NCBI GenBank assembly: GCA_949130495.1
Contig: CASBWL010000053.1
Span: 434,001 to 498,000, forward strand
DNA: 64,000 nucleotides
Origin: Sambucus nigra
Taxonomy: Eukaryota; Streptophyta; Magnoliopsida; Dipsacales; Adoxaceae
Direction: 5' to 3'
Below are positions 34,035 to 45,797 of the stretch, piece after piece. A model generated the notes under the pieces. It worked only from the letters and a program-made list of their open reading frames with translations, did not search any database and was not told the origin of the DNA. Made by a program: the position numbers and the translations under genes. Numbering within the stretch: the stretch's first letter is position 1; every line of letters starts with the position of its first letter.

Positions 34035-35390
34035 ATGGTTAGCTATACAACATCGAATTTGCAGGAACAATGTCAAGATGTCACAACCCTGCGAAGTGGT
34101 CGCGTAATTGACCTAGCGCCACCCCCACCTAAAGAATCTAAAGAAAAAGAAGTTTTAGAGCCTGAGGAGACCCCATTGCATATGGATGATAAGGATGAAA
34201 ATGATGTTCCTGAAGTTGAAGTAAAACCACCCACTGTTGCTCCATTTCCTCAATGCTTGACACCACCCAAAAAGGGAGCCTCACGTACTGAAGTGTTAGA
34301 TGTTCTGAAGCAAGTAAAGTTGAACTTTCCATTTCTAGATGCTATCCAGAAAATTACCACCTATGCCAAAGTCATCAAAGATATTTTGACTATCAAACGA
34401 CGGCTTAACGTGAAGAAAAATGTCTTTTTGGCACAAAATGTGAGCTCGGTCCGTTTTAATGATCCTCCACCAAAATTTAAGGATCCGGGCACACCCACAA
34501 TCTCGTGTGTTATTGGAGAACATAGAGTTAAAAAAGCTTTGCTAGACTTAGGTGCGAGTGTGAATATACTTCCATACATTATTTATAACCAAGTTGATTT
34601 AGGTGACCTCAAACCGATACGAATCACACTACAATTGGCTAACCAAACAGTTAAAGTTCCTCGAGGGATTGTGGAGGACGTGATAGTTTAAGTGGTCACA
34701 TTCTACTTCCCTGTAGACTTTGTCATTTGGGACACGGAGCCCTCCCCTCATTCTACTAATCATGTTCCCATAATTATAGGCCGTCCATTTTTAGCTACTG
34801 CTAACACTTTGATTAACACACGGAATGGCCAAATGCAACTCGCTTTTGGAAATATGACCCTCGAGACTAATATTATCAATGTTGCTAACCAAAAGGGTGA
34901 TGAGGATGAAATTCACACTGTTGATATTATCGAAGAGATAGTGGATGAGAATATTGAGAAGATCATAGGTGGGGATGCACTTGATGTTTTTTTAGTGCAA
35001 GGTGCTGAGAGAGAGAGTTCCTATACTGAGTTTGAGAGTGAAGTGGAGGAGTTGAGAGTTTTATTACAAGAAGAAGTAACTTTTGAGAAGTTGAGAGATG
35101 TTGACTGGATTTCTAGATTCGAGGAGTTAGCCTCTCGAAAGTCATGCATTATCCCCTCTGAAGATAGATTTCCTAGTCTTGAGTTAAAGAAACTACCCTC
35201 TAATGTAAAATATGCTTTTATAGGAGAGGATGAGATGTTTCCTGTTGTTGTCTCTTCTAACCTAAAAAAAGAGCAAGATGGTAAGTTGTTGGACGTTTTG
35301 CGTAAGCATAGAAGTTCTTTTGGTTGGAGAATAGTGGATTTAAAAGGTATAAGTCCTCTGATTTGTACCCATAAAATCCACCGCGAGTAG
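34035..35390 (+). pseudogene. pol: Athila protease and pre-RT region, broken by one stop
   Basis: One frame, interrupted by a TAA at 34689. The linker TLRSGRVIDL near 34086 is typical of Athila. Protease: KFKDPGTPTISCVIGEH, KALLDLGASVNILP (Asp-Leu-Gly-Ala active-site loop, the form used in Athila), LKPIRITLQLANQTVK and, after the stop, PIIIGRPFLATANTLI. An acidic region of about 130 residues follows, then the segment leading to RT (LKGISPLICTHKI), ended by a TAG near 35388. Confidence 0.88.
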
Positions 35391-35393
35391 GAG

Positions 35394-36660
35394 GTGAAGC
35401 CCTCAAGAGAAATGCAAAGGAGATTGAACGCAATCATAAAAGATGTGGTTCGATCGAAGATCCTTAAATTATTAGATGATGGGATTATCTACCCCATTTC
35501 TGATAGTAAATGGGTGACCCCAATTCAGGTCATCCCGAAGAAGTCGGGTATGACTGTGGTTGAAAATACTATGGGAGAATTAATACCTTAACGCACCACC
35601 ACCAGGTGGCGTGTTTGCATTGATTATCGAAAGCTCAATGCTGGAACAAGGAGGAACATTTTCCCTTGCCTTTTATCAACCAAGTAATTAAACGAGTAGC
35701 GGGCCATCCTTAATATTGTTTTCTATATGGGTATTTCGGCTATAATAAAATTGAAGTGGATATACTTGATCAAGAAAAGACGACTTTTACATGTCCTTTT
35801 GGCACGTTTGCCTACAAACGTATGTCATTTGGATTATGTAATGCGCCATCGACTTTTCAAAGGTTCAGGTTGAGTCTCTTTAGCGACATGGTAGAGAGAG
35901 GTATTGAGGCATTTATGGACGATTTTAGCGTTTTCGGCCCCTCTTTCGACCAATGTTTAGCCAATCTTAAAAAAGTTCTATTCCGGTGTGTTGAAAAGAA
36001 CTTAGTCCTCAATTGGGAAAAATGCCACTTTATTGTCACTGAGGGCATAGTTCTGGGCCACATAGTCTCATATAGGGGTATTGAGATTGATAGAGCAAAA
36101 TTTTAAGTAATAACTAAGATACCTCCACTAAAATCACTGAAAGATGTGAGGTCCTTTCTAGGCCGCGCTAGATTTTACAGACGATTTATCAAGGACTTTT
36201 GCGCCATTTGAATGGGATAACGCATGTCAAAAGGCTTTTGGTAAATTAAAAAACATGCTTATTTTTGCTCCTATCATTCAAGCTCCGGATTGGTCACTCC
36301 CATTCGACTTATGTGTGATGCAAGTGATTACGCGATTGGGGATGTTTTAGGACAGAGGAAAGATAAGAAAGCTCATGTTATTTACTATGCTAGTAGGACA
36401 TTATCTATACCTCAACTTAACTACTCCACCACGGAGAAAGAATTACTAGCAATCATTTTTGCTCTCGACAAATTCTGCTCTTACATTGTTTGATCGCCAA
36501 TCATTTGTTTCACTGATCACTCGAAACTTAAATATATTCTGACCAAGAAAAATGCCAACCCCTGCCTAATCAGGTGGATCCTACTCCTAAAAGAGTTTAA
36601 TCTCTCAATCCAAGACAATAAAGGAGTAGAAAACATCGTTGCCGACCATTTGTCATGGCT
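35394..36660 (+). pseudogene. pol: Athila reverse transcriptase and RNase H, broken
   Basis: RT: ILKLLDDGIIYPISDSKWV, VIPKKSGMTVV and WRVCIDYRKLNA, then a decayed stretch and frameshift near 35640-35755. In another frame follow CPFGTFAYKRMSFGLCNAP and the catalytic box FMDDFSVFG near 35914-35940, then IVLGHIVSYRGIEI. There is a TAA near 36104 and a deletion near 36195. RNase H starts about 36215 (FEWDNACQKAF) with MCDASDYAIGDVLGQR and YYASRTLSIPQLNYSTTEKE. The frame breaks at 36492 before the terminal segment. Confidence 0.88.
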
Positions 36661-38026
36661 CTCGTCCGACGTACCTATTGATCATAGATGAGTATTTTTC
36701 ATATGAGAATCTATTTGTTACTTATTCTCTTCCTTGGTTCATGGATATAGTGAATTACCTTTTAACGAGGGCCGTTCCCTCTAATTGGAATCTTCAGGAG
36801 AGAAAAAAGTTCATTACTTGGTCTCGCATGTTCTTTTATGATGATCCATATCTGTTCAAGTATTGTGCTGATGAAATCATCCGAAAATGTGTCCCTGATG
36901 AAAAAATTCAAGGGGTAATCCGGTTTTGTCATACGAAAGCTTGTGGAGGTCATTTCTCCAAAAATAAGACGGACGCTAAAATTCTACAAAGTGGTCTCTA
37001 TTGGCCCATAATTTTTCGGGATGTGAATACTTTTTGCAAATCTTGTGACAGATGCCAAAGAATGGGAGCTATTACTCACTGTGACATAATTCCATTAACC
37101 CCCATACTCGTCATTGAGTTATTTCATTGTTGGGGTATTGACTTCATGGGACCTTTTCCACCATCTTTTGGCTTTCTTTACATCCTCGTCGCAGTAGAAT
37201 ACGTCTCAAAATGGGTAGAGGCAATAGCTACAAGGACGAATGACAATAAAGTGGTGATAAAATTCATTCAAGAACATATACTTTGTCTCTTCAGAGATCC
37301 TAAGGCTATCATAAGCGATAACGCCACTTATCTTTGGAATAGGCCATTGGAAAAGCTAATGAGAAAGTACGGGGTCATCCATAAGGTTGGAAGAACTTAT
37401 CAGCCCCAATCGAATGGACAGGCCAAGCTATAGAATCGGAAAATCAAGAATATCTTAGAGAAGGTAGTCAAACCTAGTAGAAAAGATTGGTCTCTCAGAT
37501 TGAATGATGCGCTCTGGGATTATCGAACTGCATACAAGAATCCCCTTGGGATGTCCTCATTTCGTTTTGTGCATGGAAAACCTTGTCATCTTCCTGTTGA
37601 AATTGAACACAAGGCATATTGGGCTATTAAAAGGGTGAAATTTAACATGGAAAAAGCCAGTGAAGCACGCCAACTTCATTTGAATGAGTTGGAAGAAATA
37701 CGCAATGATGCGTATGAAAGTGCTAAAATCTCAAAGGAATGAATGAAACTAGTTCACGATAAAATCATCCGACGTAAGGAGTTTCACTCAGGACAGAATG
37801 TACTTCTCTATAACTCAAGGATACACTTGTTTCCTGGAAAATTGCTGTCAAGATGGTCTGGTCCATTCATTGTGAAGAAGTGTTCCCCCATGGAGCTGTT
37901 GAATTAGACGATCAAAAAGGGGGAAACACATTCAAGGTTAAGGAACAACGCCTCAAGCCATATCTGGAAGCAGTTATTGCAAAAACTGATACAATCTGGT
38001 TATCGAACCCTATTTATGGGGATTGA
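36639..38026 (+). pseudogene. pol: Athila integrase, catalytic glutamate region altered
   Basis: From about 36640 a mostly open frame shows the HHCC zinc region (HTKACGGHFS, FCKSCDRCQRMG), the first catalytic Asp in WGIDFMGPFPP, the second in AIISDNATYLW and the third motif near 37417-37432, read as QSNGQAKL, where a glutamate is expected after QA. A TAG follows at 37431. The C-terminal part continues in frame ([48 protein letters not shown]), interrupted by TGA near 37740 and a frame change near 37890. No chromodomain is seen, consistent with Athila. Confidence 0.88.
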
Positions 38027-38563
38027 CTGAGCTAATTCAGACAGGTCGTCGCACCCCCGACGTGTATGGGGTGAGTTTTGTGTATAATAGTGTTAGGATT
38101 TTAGTCTAGTTAGGAATTAATAGTGGTGTGTCACTATCATAGGTGGGAGTCATGCAAGTTTTACAAGATAATTTCGGGTTTAGATGAGAATTTTGAGAGT
38201 TTCGAAGTCCATTTGCATAGGAACGTATGACTGGGTTAGTCAAAATTTCGAGAAGAGTGACCAATAATTTGAACAAGGGAAGAAGACATTTTTTCAAGCC
38301 GTATCGGTTCGGCCTTGGGAAAAATGAACAGATCCAGTAATTTAATATTGAAAAAAGATAACAGCCCGAATCGGTCCGGTCTGAACCCGGATCGGTCTGG
38401 ATATTTGATGTCAGTGCCCTTTCCCGAGGTTTAGACCTCTTAGCCAAACCCTTCCTTTCCCCAAACCCTTTCATTCTCGAAAATTTTATCCAACACACTT
38501 TCCCATTCATTTTCCTCCCCTTATTTCCCACCAAAGTATTTCTCCCCTCTCACCCACCCCACT

Positions 38564-38571
38564 TATAAATA
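38564..38571 (+). promoter_or_regulatory. TATA box upstream of the Athila env-like ORF
   Basis: A perfect TATAAATA follows a C-rich stretch and precedes about 80 bases of pyrimidine-rich leader (CTCTCATCCCCCC, CTCTATCTTTCTGTC). The env-like ATG lies at 38653. A start site near 38595-38605 would be expected. Inferred from composition and spacing. Confidence 0.55.
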
Positions 38572-38652
38572 CTGCCCTCTCATCCCCCCTTTTCTTCACA
38601 ACTCCATCCCCATTCTCTACTCTATCTTTCTGTCTAGAATTCTTCATCTCTA

Positions 38653-39863
38653 ATGGCTGCTCCACGCTGTGAAGGAATTTGGTGCCCTCGTTTCTTTGGT
38701 CCTACGCGAACAATCCACATTGAGCGTCAGGTGCTTTGGAATGAGCTTTCTAATTCTGTCACCAGCCTGTTCATGTCCAGAGGCTGGTGAAGATTCTTCA
38801 ATGAACCATAAGAGGCGGTGTGGGAGAATGAAGTCTATTCGTTTTATGGTTCTCTCATCCGTATAGAAGATTTCTAATCTCAAGCGTTTTTCGAGTCGAC
38901 ACCTATTCCGTTCTCGCTGGAAATTCTGGCCCAAAAAATTGAGTCCCAAGTTGTGATCACTCCAGCCCAATTTTCATATCCCAGCAATGATCCACTAGTT
39001 TCCAAAAATGTTTTCATGTCTCACATCACTCCCGGTTAGATTTGGAATACAAAGACTTTCCCTGTGGGTCATTTACCCGATAAGGCCCAAATCACTTTTC
39101 ACATCGTCTGTGATAACATTTTACAAAAATCCAATGATTCGGCTATGCGACCGCGTCAGGCCACGTTAGTCTATCATTTGTTTGCCCATGAAACTGCTAT
39201 GAATTTGGCCCACACATTTTCTACCGATATCATTTACGCGACGCTAGAAAAAAAGGGCAAGACACCTCTTCCTTATGGTCGTCTCATTACATCCATGCTT
39301 AAGGATGCCAGAATTGTTCCCCCGCAAGATATTATTCACCTACCAAAGACAATTGGGAGAGAATCCCTCACTCGGAGTGACAAACAAATCGAGCTGATTC
39401 GAGCGCGCCGGGTGATAGTGATGCCTCGGATGATGAGCCCCCCGATGAGGAGGAGGATGTTTGTACAGAGGATGTAGAGATGGGAGAAGGAGATGAGGCT
39501 GAATATGATAAAGCTGCTAATCCTGATTATGTTCCAGAGGGTTCGGCACTCACCCAGTGCATTGTTTCTCTTTAGGCGCATTTCGACGGTTTTATGTCTT
39601 CCTATCGTCGTGACACTAGTATGATGTTACGCTTTCAGGATGATCTTTATCGCCTCCAGTTGGGTCCGAATGCCCCACTTCCTGCTTATTTTTATGATCC
39701 TTATGACCCCATTGCGTCCGGTAGTTCCCACTATCCTCCACATAGTAGGAAGCACCCATTGGATCCTTTCACAGTCCCCCTCTGGTTTTCCCATATGTTG
39801 CTCCTGTTATGCTTTTATCTATTCTGTACACAACTATGTTTTAATGAACATTTTCTGTTGTAG
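38653..39863 (+). pseudogene. Athila env-like third ORF (plant transposon protein type), broken
   Basis: The ATG at 38653 begins a frame that stays coherent through four single stops (about 38788, 38809, 38875 and 39037). The conserved core spans about 38930-39360: ENEVYSFYGSLIR, ATLVYHLFAHETAMNLAH and KTPLPYGRLITSMLKD. This pattern is found in the extra ORF of Athila/Calypso-type elements and in proteins annotated 'putative plant transposon protein'. After a frameshift near 39400 an acidic region (PPDEEEDVCTEDVE) leads to FMSSYRRDTSMMLRFQDDL and a hydrophobic end, PLWFSHMLLLLCFYLFC, that could be a membrane segment. It is called env-like by position; an envelope role is not demonstrated. Confidence 0.7.
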
Positions 39864-41488
39864 TTAATTTTCTTTTTTTATTTATCGCACTCCTTATTTC
39901 GTCTTATTTAGCTTTTCGCCCTTTTGATTGTGGACAATGCAAAAGACTAAGTTAGGGGGGATGATAAGTATGTATTTATAAAAATTCGCAATTTTGAATA
40001 TGTATATATATAATAGAAAAAGCCAAAAATATTTTTCTTCAAAATAAATAAAAATTGGAATTTAAATTTTTCAAAAATATCACCTTTATTCTATTTAAAG
40101 TCTCAAATTGTTAAATTTCAATTGCACTAAGCCAAAATTGATCGAAGATGGAAATTGAAAGAAAATTGACGACTTAACGAATAAATGTGGAGATTAATAA
40201 AACCCGGTGAGATTTCGAGCCTTTCAATTTTTATGAGCTTTTAAATCAATCCGAGTTTATGATTAACTCAAAGTTCTTTTCAGTGTTTTAATAAGTCGTT
40301 GATGATCTCAATCCTTTATTTTGATCGATTATGGAAAATGTGTGAAATGTTGTCTCGAGATTCGTGCTAAATATATCTTCAAACTTAATTAATATCGAGA
40401 TGCATATGGTAGTGTACTTAGCAATTTAGACAATAAAGCAGGGCCTCTTTTGTTTAACCCAAAAATATTAGCCATAATAAAGTTGTGAAACAATTATCCA
40501 TTTGCAACCCACTTTGAGCCAAATAAAATATTTCCCTTTCGTTTGATAACCCGAAAAACCCAAATAGCCCGAAATTGTGAAAATTGGAAATTCATCAAGT
40601 AAGTCCAAAGTGTGCAATTAAAAGGGGCAAGAGAAAAAACAAAACAAAGAAATGCTCAACAAAAATAGCAAGAAAAGAAAAGAGTCAAAAATAAAAAAAA
40701 ATAGAGAAAAAGAAGGAGAAAAATGAGCAAATGCCCGAAAAAGCACTAACGGACATCATAAGGACATTTTCCAATTTCGAACATTTCGTCCATTCCCATT
40801 TTTATCCTTTACACTTTTTAACCCAAAAAGTCCTAACTGAGTCCGAATGGCAAAATTAATTACTGCATGAAGAGCTAAGACATGAAAAGAGAATAAAAGA
40901 GATTAAAATGGTGTGATTAAGAGATGATGGTTCCCGTTTCCTAATAACTGTATTCTGATGATGAGATCTTTTCACCTAAATAATCCGTCTTTACAATTGT
41001 GTGCGTGAATGCATGTCCATATTTACTACTTAAATCATGCATACTGAGAGAATACCCACACCTCCGAGTGATTCGTTTTTGAGTGTATTCAGTGAGATTT
41101 TGAAATCAAAACAAATTTTTGAAAAGTAACGTAATGATCAATCTGTTGAAATTAGCAGTTCGATTTTTGGCTTCGCAGACACACACTATGGTTTGAGACA
41201 CATGAATATGAATTTATGGTGATTATTTTTTTGAAAAGTTTAAATTGTAAAAATTTTAAGTATTTTGATATTTATTTGAGTCAATAAAGAATTTTGTGGG
41301 TGTATTCACTACAAACCCTCACGAGACAGAACTCATCCTACTAGGGTAACCTAGGGGTTTAAAGGCCTATTGCATATGCTCAATGCAATCGCTTGCCAGT
41401 GAAAGTGGAATTTTATTTTAATAAAGGAATTATCAAGAGTGGAATTTTGATTAGTTTCATTTACATTGCCTGGGACGTGCAAAGTTCT
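39864..41488 (+). other. Athila non-coding tail between env-like ORF and 3' LTR
   Basis: AT-rich, with no domain on either strand. GACTAAGTTAGGGGGGATGA at 39944-39963 is almost identical to the polypurine tract next to the LTR 1.5 kb downstream. A purine-rich A/G run lies at 40620-40740. Confidence 0.6.
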
Positions 41489-41502
41489 AAGTTAGGGGGA
41501 TT
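41489..41502 (+). other. Athila polypurine tract
   Basis: AAGTTAGGGGGATT directly precedes the 3' LTR. Confidence 0.75.
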
Positions 41503-44500
41503 TAACTAAGGATAAATTCTTCTGAATTTATCCCCTTAATTGATTAATTTTAATATCTCGAACAACGTCATCAACTTGACTTTATCCCATATCATTACTA
41601 CTGACTATATCTAACGAGCACCCCGAGTTTTGTGTATTTCTTATTGAATTTACAGGTATTTAGTGGAAGAAAAGAAATAAAAGAAACCGGGAGAAAGGAA
41701 GAATACAATGGAAGACAAGTCAAAGGGAAAAAGCGTAAATTTACACCCGGAGTTCGGATTTGAAGCCTAAATGAAAGTTGAAGATCATCATCGCAGAAGA
41801 GCGTAGGATAAAATAGCAGTCAAATTGGAGCTCTGGATCAAAAGTTATGACAAATCAAAGTTGGAAAGAAAAAGTCAAAATTGAGGAATATCGGACTGAT
41901 CCAGATTAGGTCGGACCAATCCGAAATGCCACCATTCCAGTAGACCCCGGATTGATACAGAATCGATGGAAAAAGAACCGATACGATATAGGGACGATCG
42001 ATCCGGTAGGAGAAAAAAAGAACCGATCCGCCAAATGGAAAATGAACCGATCCGATGGAATCCGGACTGGTCCGACTAGTGAATTTCTGGAATTTATTAT
42101 GGAAAATGAAAAGTCATATCTCTTGGAATTTCTTTGTACAATTTCTTTTTTCAAAAATAATATCGTCCAGATACATTGGAGGAGTCTTATTTTTCTGATA
42201 AATACTCAAGGGTAAACCCTAGAAAAAAGGGTTTGTTGTTGTTTTTGGGTTAGAACTTTATTTTTAATCCAATTTTCTTGTTCAAATCTAGTTTGTATTT
42301 TAGAGACGAAGAAGTATTAAAGATTCAAGTTCCATTCACCAATCCAAGTTTTTATTCCAGATTTTAAATCTTCATTCCAAGTATCAATTTCAATTCTCTT
42401 AGTTGTTTCTCTATTTATCTTTTAATTCAGTTCTCAATTGTTTCACAATTCTCTTTTGAAGCAATGTTGTTTAGATACATGATTCAATGCATAGTTATAA
42501 TTTTGTTTTTGTCACACCCCAAACCCAATATCCATACTAATCATTTATTATTAGAATAATTAAATCATAATCTAGAGCCCATTGGAAATATAATTCATCT
42601 ATCCATATTTTACTGTATAATGCGCATAATCAACATAATATTATTATTGTGCCATAACGAAATCAATATCAGAGTCATAATTTAAGCGGACATACAATAC
42701 TATGATTAACTACGATAAAATTTCACAATCATAAACTCAATCCATACTAACGCAAAATATACAATGTGTGAGTAAATTAAAATCTTCAGTGTGACAATGA
42801 TAAAATCCCCACATTTAAACCCCGGCTCCTTCCAACGGTGCAACTCTCAAAGTTACCGGTCATATGGTATTCTAGTTGGCAGCATAGAAACCTGAAATTG
42901 TTAAAATATAACTGTAAGCATTAAGCTTAGTGAGGTACTTCTTCCCTACAATGTAATAACAATTCTATATAGAATAAGTGGATATAAAATCCGAACAATC
43001 CTGCCCATTGGCAATAACAAATCCTGGAACATAAGTTCCAACAAATCATTGGATCTTTGTCCAATTCCAATCCTGGATCATAAGACCCAACCAATACTGG
43101 ATATTTTAATATCCAAACAAATCCTGAATACCGAAGTATTCAAACAAATCCGCTCTTAGAGCTATATTCATATTTATATATGAAACAAATCATAAGTACA
43201 CTCACCTTGACAGTTTAACTGGATTTTCCCTTGCCTTTATCCTGTACTTGTTCAATCAGCTCTCCTTCCCTTCCTATCATTCTCACAATATTAGTATCAT
43301 CATAAGAATATTAATAGTCCAAATAATAACTTCAATCATAACTCAATTCATAAGCATCATATTATTCAATTCAAATCATTCATTAAAATGAAGTCCCATC
43401 TAGACTCAGGTTTTGATATCTAACATATTCAAATTACAGCCCAAACCCTTTTTAATTATTCTTGGTAATCCAATCCTTATTATATCATGTTTCCAAAACA
43501 AAAGACGGCACATCATTCCGAGTTTCCTAGAGCAAAATAAGCCTATTTCTTCACTACATAGCAAATCTGCCCTATAGGCTCTTTTATCGTTCATTCAACT
43601 TCCAGGAATTTTCATGATTTTTCTACATCATAAATTTCTATGATCTTTCACCCAACATCAGTAAACACATTGAAAAATATAAGATTAAAGTTTCATAATT
43701 TTTAAGGTTCGTTTGCTATGTCAAGCAAAACACCGAACACATGGCGGGCATATTTTCACCCTTAGGGCATATTTCTTAACCGAACTTCAAACCCTCACCA
43801 AGGACTCATTTGTTGGTATTTTCACATTATTTTCGGATATGTCATACATATATGAGTCCATGTTAATATCCAATTGGAAGAAATCGATTCCAGTAACTAT
43901 ACAAAAATATATGGAAGTTTGAATAAACAAAGTTTCTAAACAAAGCAATCTTAGGGTTTTGTACATTCAACTTAACTTAAACTTGCATATATCCATACAT
44001 ATGAACCCAAACATGAAAGTTCAATAAAAATCAAGGATTTATATCATATAAATCGTAAATGAAAGAAAAAATAGCAATATTCATGGTTGGAATTACCTTA
44101 GGGGCTTTTTCGTAATTTTCTATGAATTTTCTTCAATTTTCTCCTCACTTTTTCTTCCTAACTTCCAACTTCTCTTTCCTTAGGCTTAAAATCTCTCATG
44201 GCTGCATTTTGGCTGAATAAAGAGGTAATTCTAAGGGTTTGAGGTCGGCCAAATCCACCACCCTTCCCAACCAATGAGAATAAAACATTTGTTGCCATAT
44301 TAAGACAAAATACTACTTAACGGATGGACTACTTTGCCCTTGTTTCGTAATTTTGGTATAACTTCTCACTCGAACCTCCGTTTCATTCACCGTTTGTTGT
44401 GTTACAACCATAACTCACTTGTCTACAATTATGTAGTTTTCACCTCAAGTCAATTGTTATGTCATAAAGGTCAAAACTAGCCTTAAACATGGACATTCCT

Positions 44501-45346
44501 ATCGAAACCTTCAAATTTTGTATTTGTAACTAATTCGACATTTCATGCTTTTTGGAGGTAGGATTAGACTAAACATAATAAATTAACATCACACATATTA
44601 ATAACACACTAATCATATCACACAAGCTAGGCATGATTTACGTATAATTAATCATAATTATATTCGGGTTGTCACAGTTTTCATCTAATGAAACCATGTC
44701 TAGCTAAACGTTCAAGGGTTGGGATGCATGAACCCATCCCTAGGTAAATTACCTATGTAGAAAATAGAGTTGAAATTAAAAAATGACTGAATTGTGTAGG
44801 AAAATTATACGAACATAGTAGATCTTTTAATCTCTCTTGCCCTAGGTACTTGGGATCTTTAAGAATACTATGCAAGTGTAATTTCTATAGACCACTTTAT
44901 AGTTACCTTTGATTTTATATGATGCGGGATTGAACCTCATATATGTAATGCTTAGGATCAATAAATACTGGATTGATTAAAGTTTATAATTTACAATTCT
45001 AGTATTCTACACGGTAAATTACTAGGGATTGGGGGATTGTATCCTAACCTATTTCCTCTCATATTCATTTCTATTCTCTTTACAATTCTTAGTTGTTTTT
45101 GGGCACGTAGTTTATTCTAGATTTTAATTTCATCACCTTTAAGAAATTCTCAAATGACCAATCATCATCTTTTCTTTTCTTTTTAAGAATCATTTGAAGG
45201 TCAAAGAAGCTTTTCCTACGTTATTCAGAGTTGTCAGTGTCATTCCATGTGGATTCAAACTCGACTTATCGGAATTATTACTAACGTGACAAGATTTCAC
45301 TTGAGCCTTTAAAGCACACACTTTAGACACATTTGTGGTCGCGTCA
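41503..45346 (+). repeat. Athila 3' LTR, split by a solo LTR
   Basis: Collinear with the 5' LTR up to 42509 and again from 44682 to 45346. Starts TAACTAAGG, ends TGGTCGCGTCA. It carries the same cluster of GAACCGATCC-like motifs at 41895-42080. Confidence 0.88.
42510..44676 (-). mobile_element. Solo LTR (2167 bp) nested in the Athila 3' LTR
   Basis: Begins TGTCACACCCC and ends GGGTTGTCACA, flanked on both sides by GTTTT (42505-42509 and 44677-44681). Read on the minus strand it starts TGTGACAACCC and ends GGTTTGGGGTGTGACA, the usual ends of chromovirus LTRs. No coding region lies inside; minor open frames have no domain. It is the relic of a full element lost by LTR-LTR recombination. Confidence 0.9.
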
Positions 45347-45797
45347 ATTGTGATTTGGCTAAGATCAGCTTAAAGGATCTATTTGAATTGGTTGGGGTGT
45401 TAAATGGGTTACCTGTATCTTTTTACCTCCTTACATATATTAAAATCGTAAAGAAAAGTCGGGTGTAAGTAAGAACATCCTTTTTCTTTTCTTTTTAAGA
45501 ATCATTTGAAGGTCAAAGAGGCTTTTCCTACGTTATTCAGAGTTGTCAATTTCATTCCCTGTGGATTCGAACTTGACTTATCAGAATTATTACTAACGTG
45601 ACAAGATTGCACTTGAGCTTTTAAAGCACACACTTTAGACACATTTGTGGTCGCGTCAATTGTGATTTGGCTGAGATCATCTTAAAGGATCTACTTGAAT
45701 TGGTTGGGGTGTTAAATGGGTTACCTGTATCTTTTTACCTCCTTTCATATATTAAAATCGTAAAGAATAGTCGGGTGTAAGTAAAAACATCCTTTTT
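45173..45797. repeat. 312-bp tandem duplication spanning the Athila LTR end and its flank
   Basis: The phrase CTTTTTAAGAATCATTTG, the LTR end GGTCGCGTCAATTGTG and the flank TTGGTTGGGGTGTTAAATGG all recur at an offset of exactly 312 bases (for example GCGTCA at 45341 and 45653). The unit contains about 175 bp of LTR and 137 bp of flank. Confidence 0.9.

Larger units (their letters stand above)
30734..45346 (+). mobile_element. Ty3/gypsy retrotransposon, Athila lineage, with env-like ORF
   Basis: Left LTR 30734-32390 (1657 bp). Right LTR 41503-45346, which is about 1672 bp after removing a later solo LTR and its duplicated target. Between them lie a primer-binding site, gag with Athila-type capsid and zinc finger, protease, RT, RNase H, integrase, an env-like ORF, a long non-coding tail and a polypurine tract. 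ATTGT occurs exactly on both sides (30729-30733 and 45347-45351). LTR divergence appears higher than in the Tat element, and all ORFs are broken. Confidence 0.92.
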
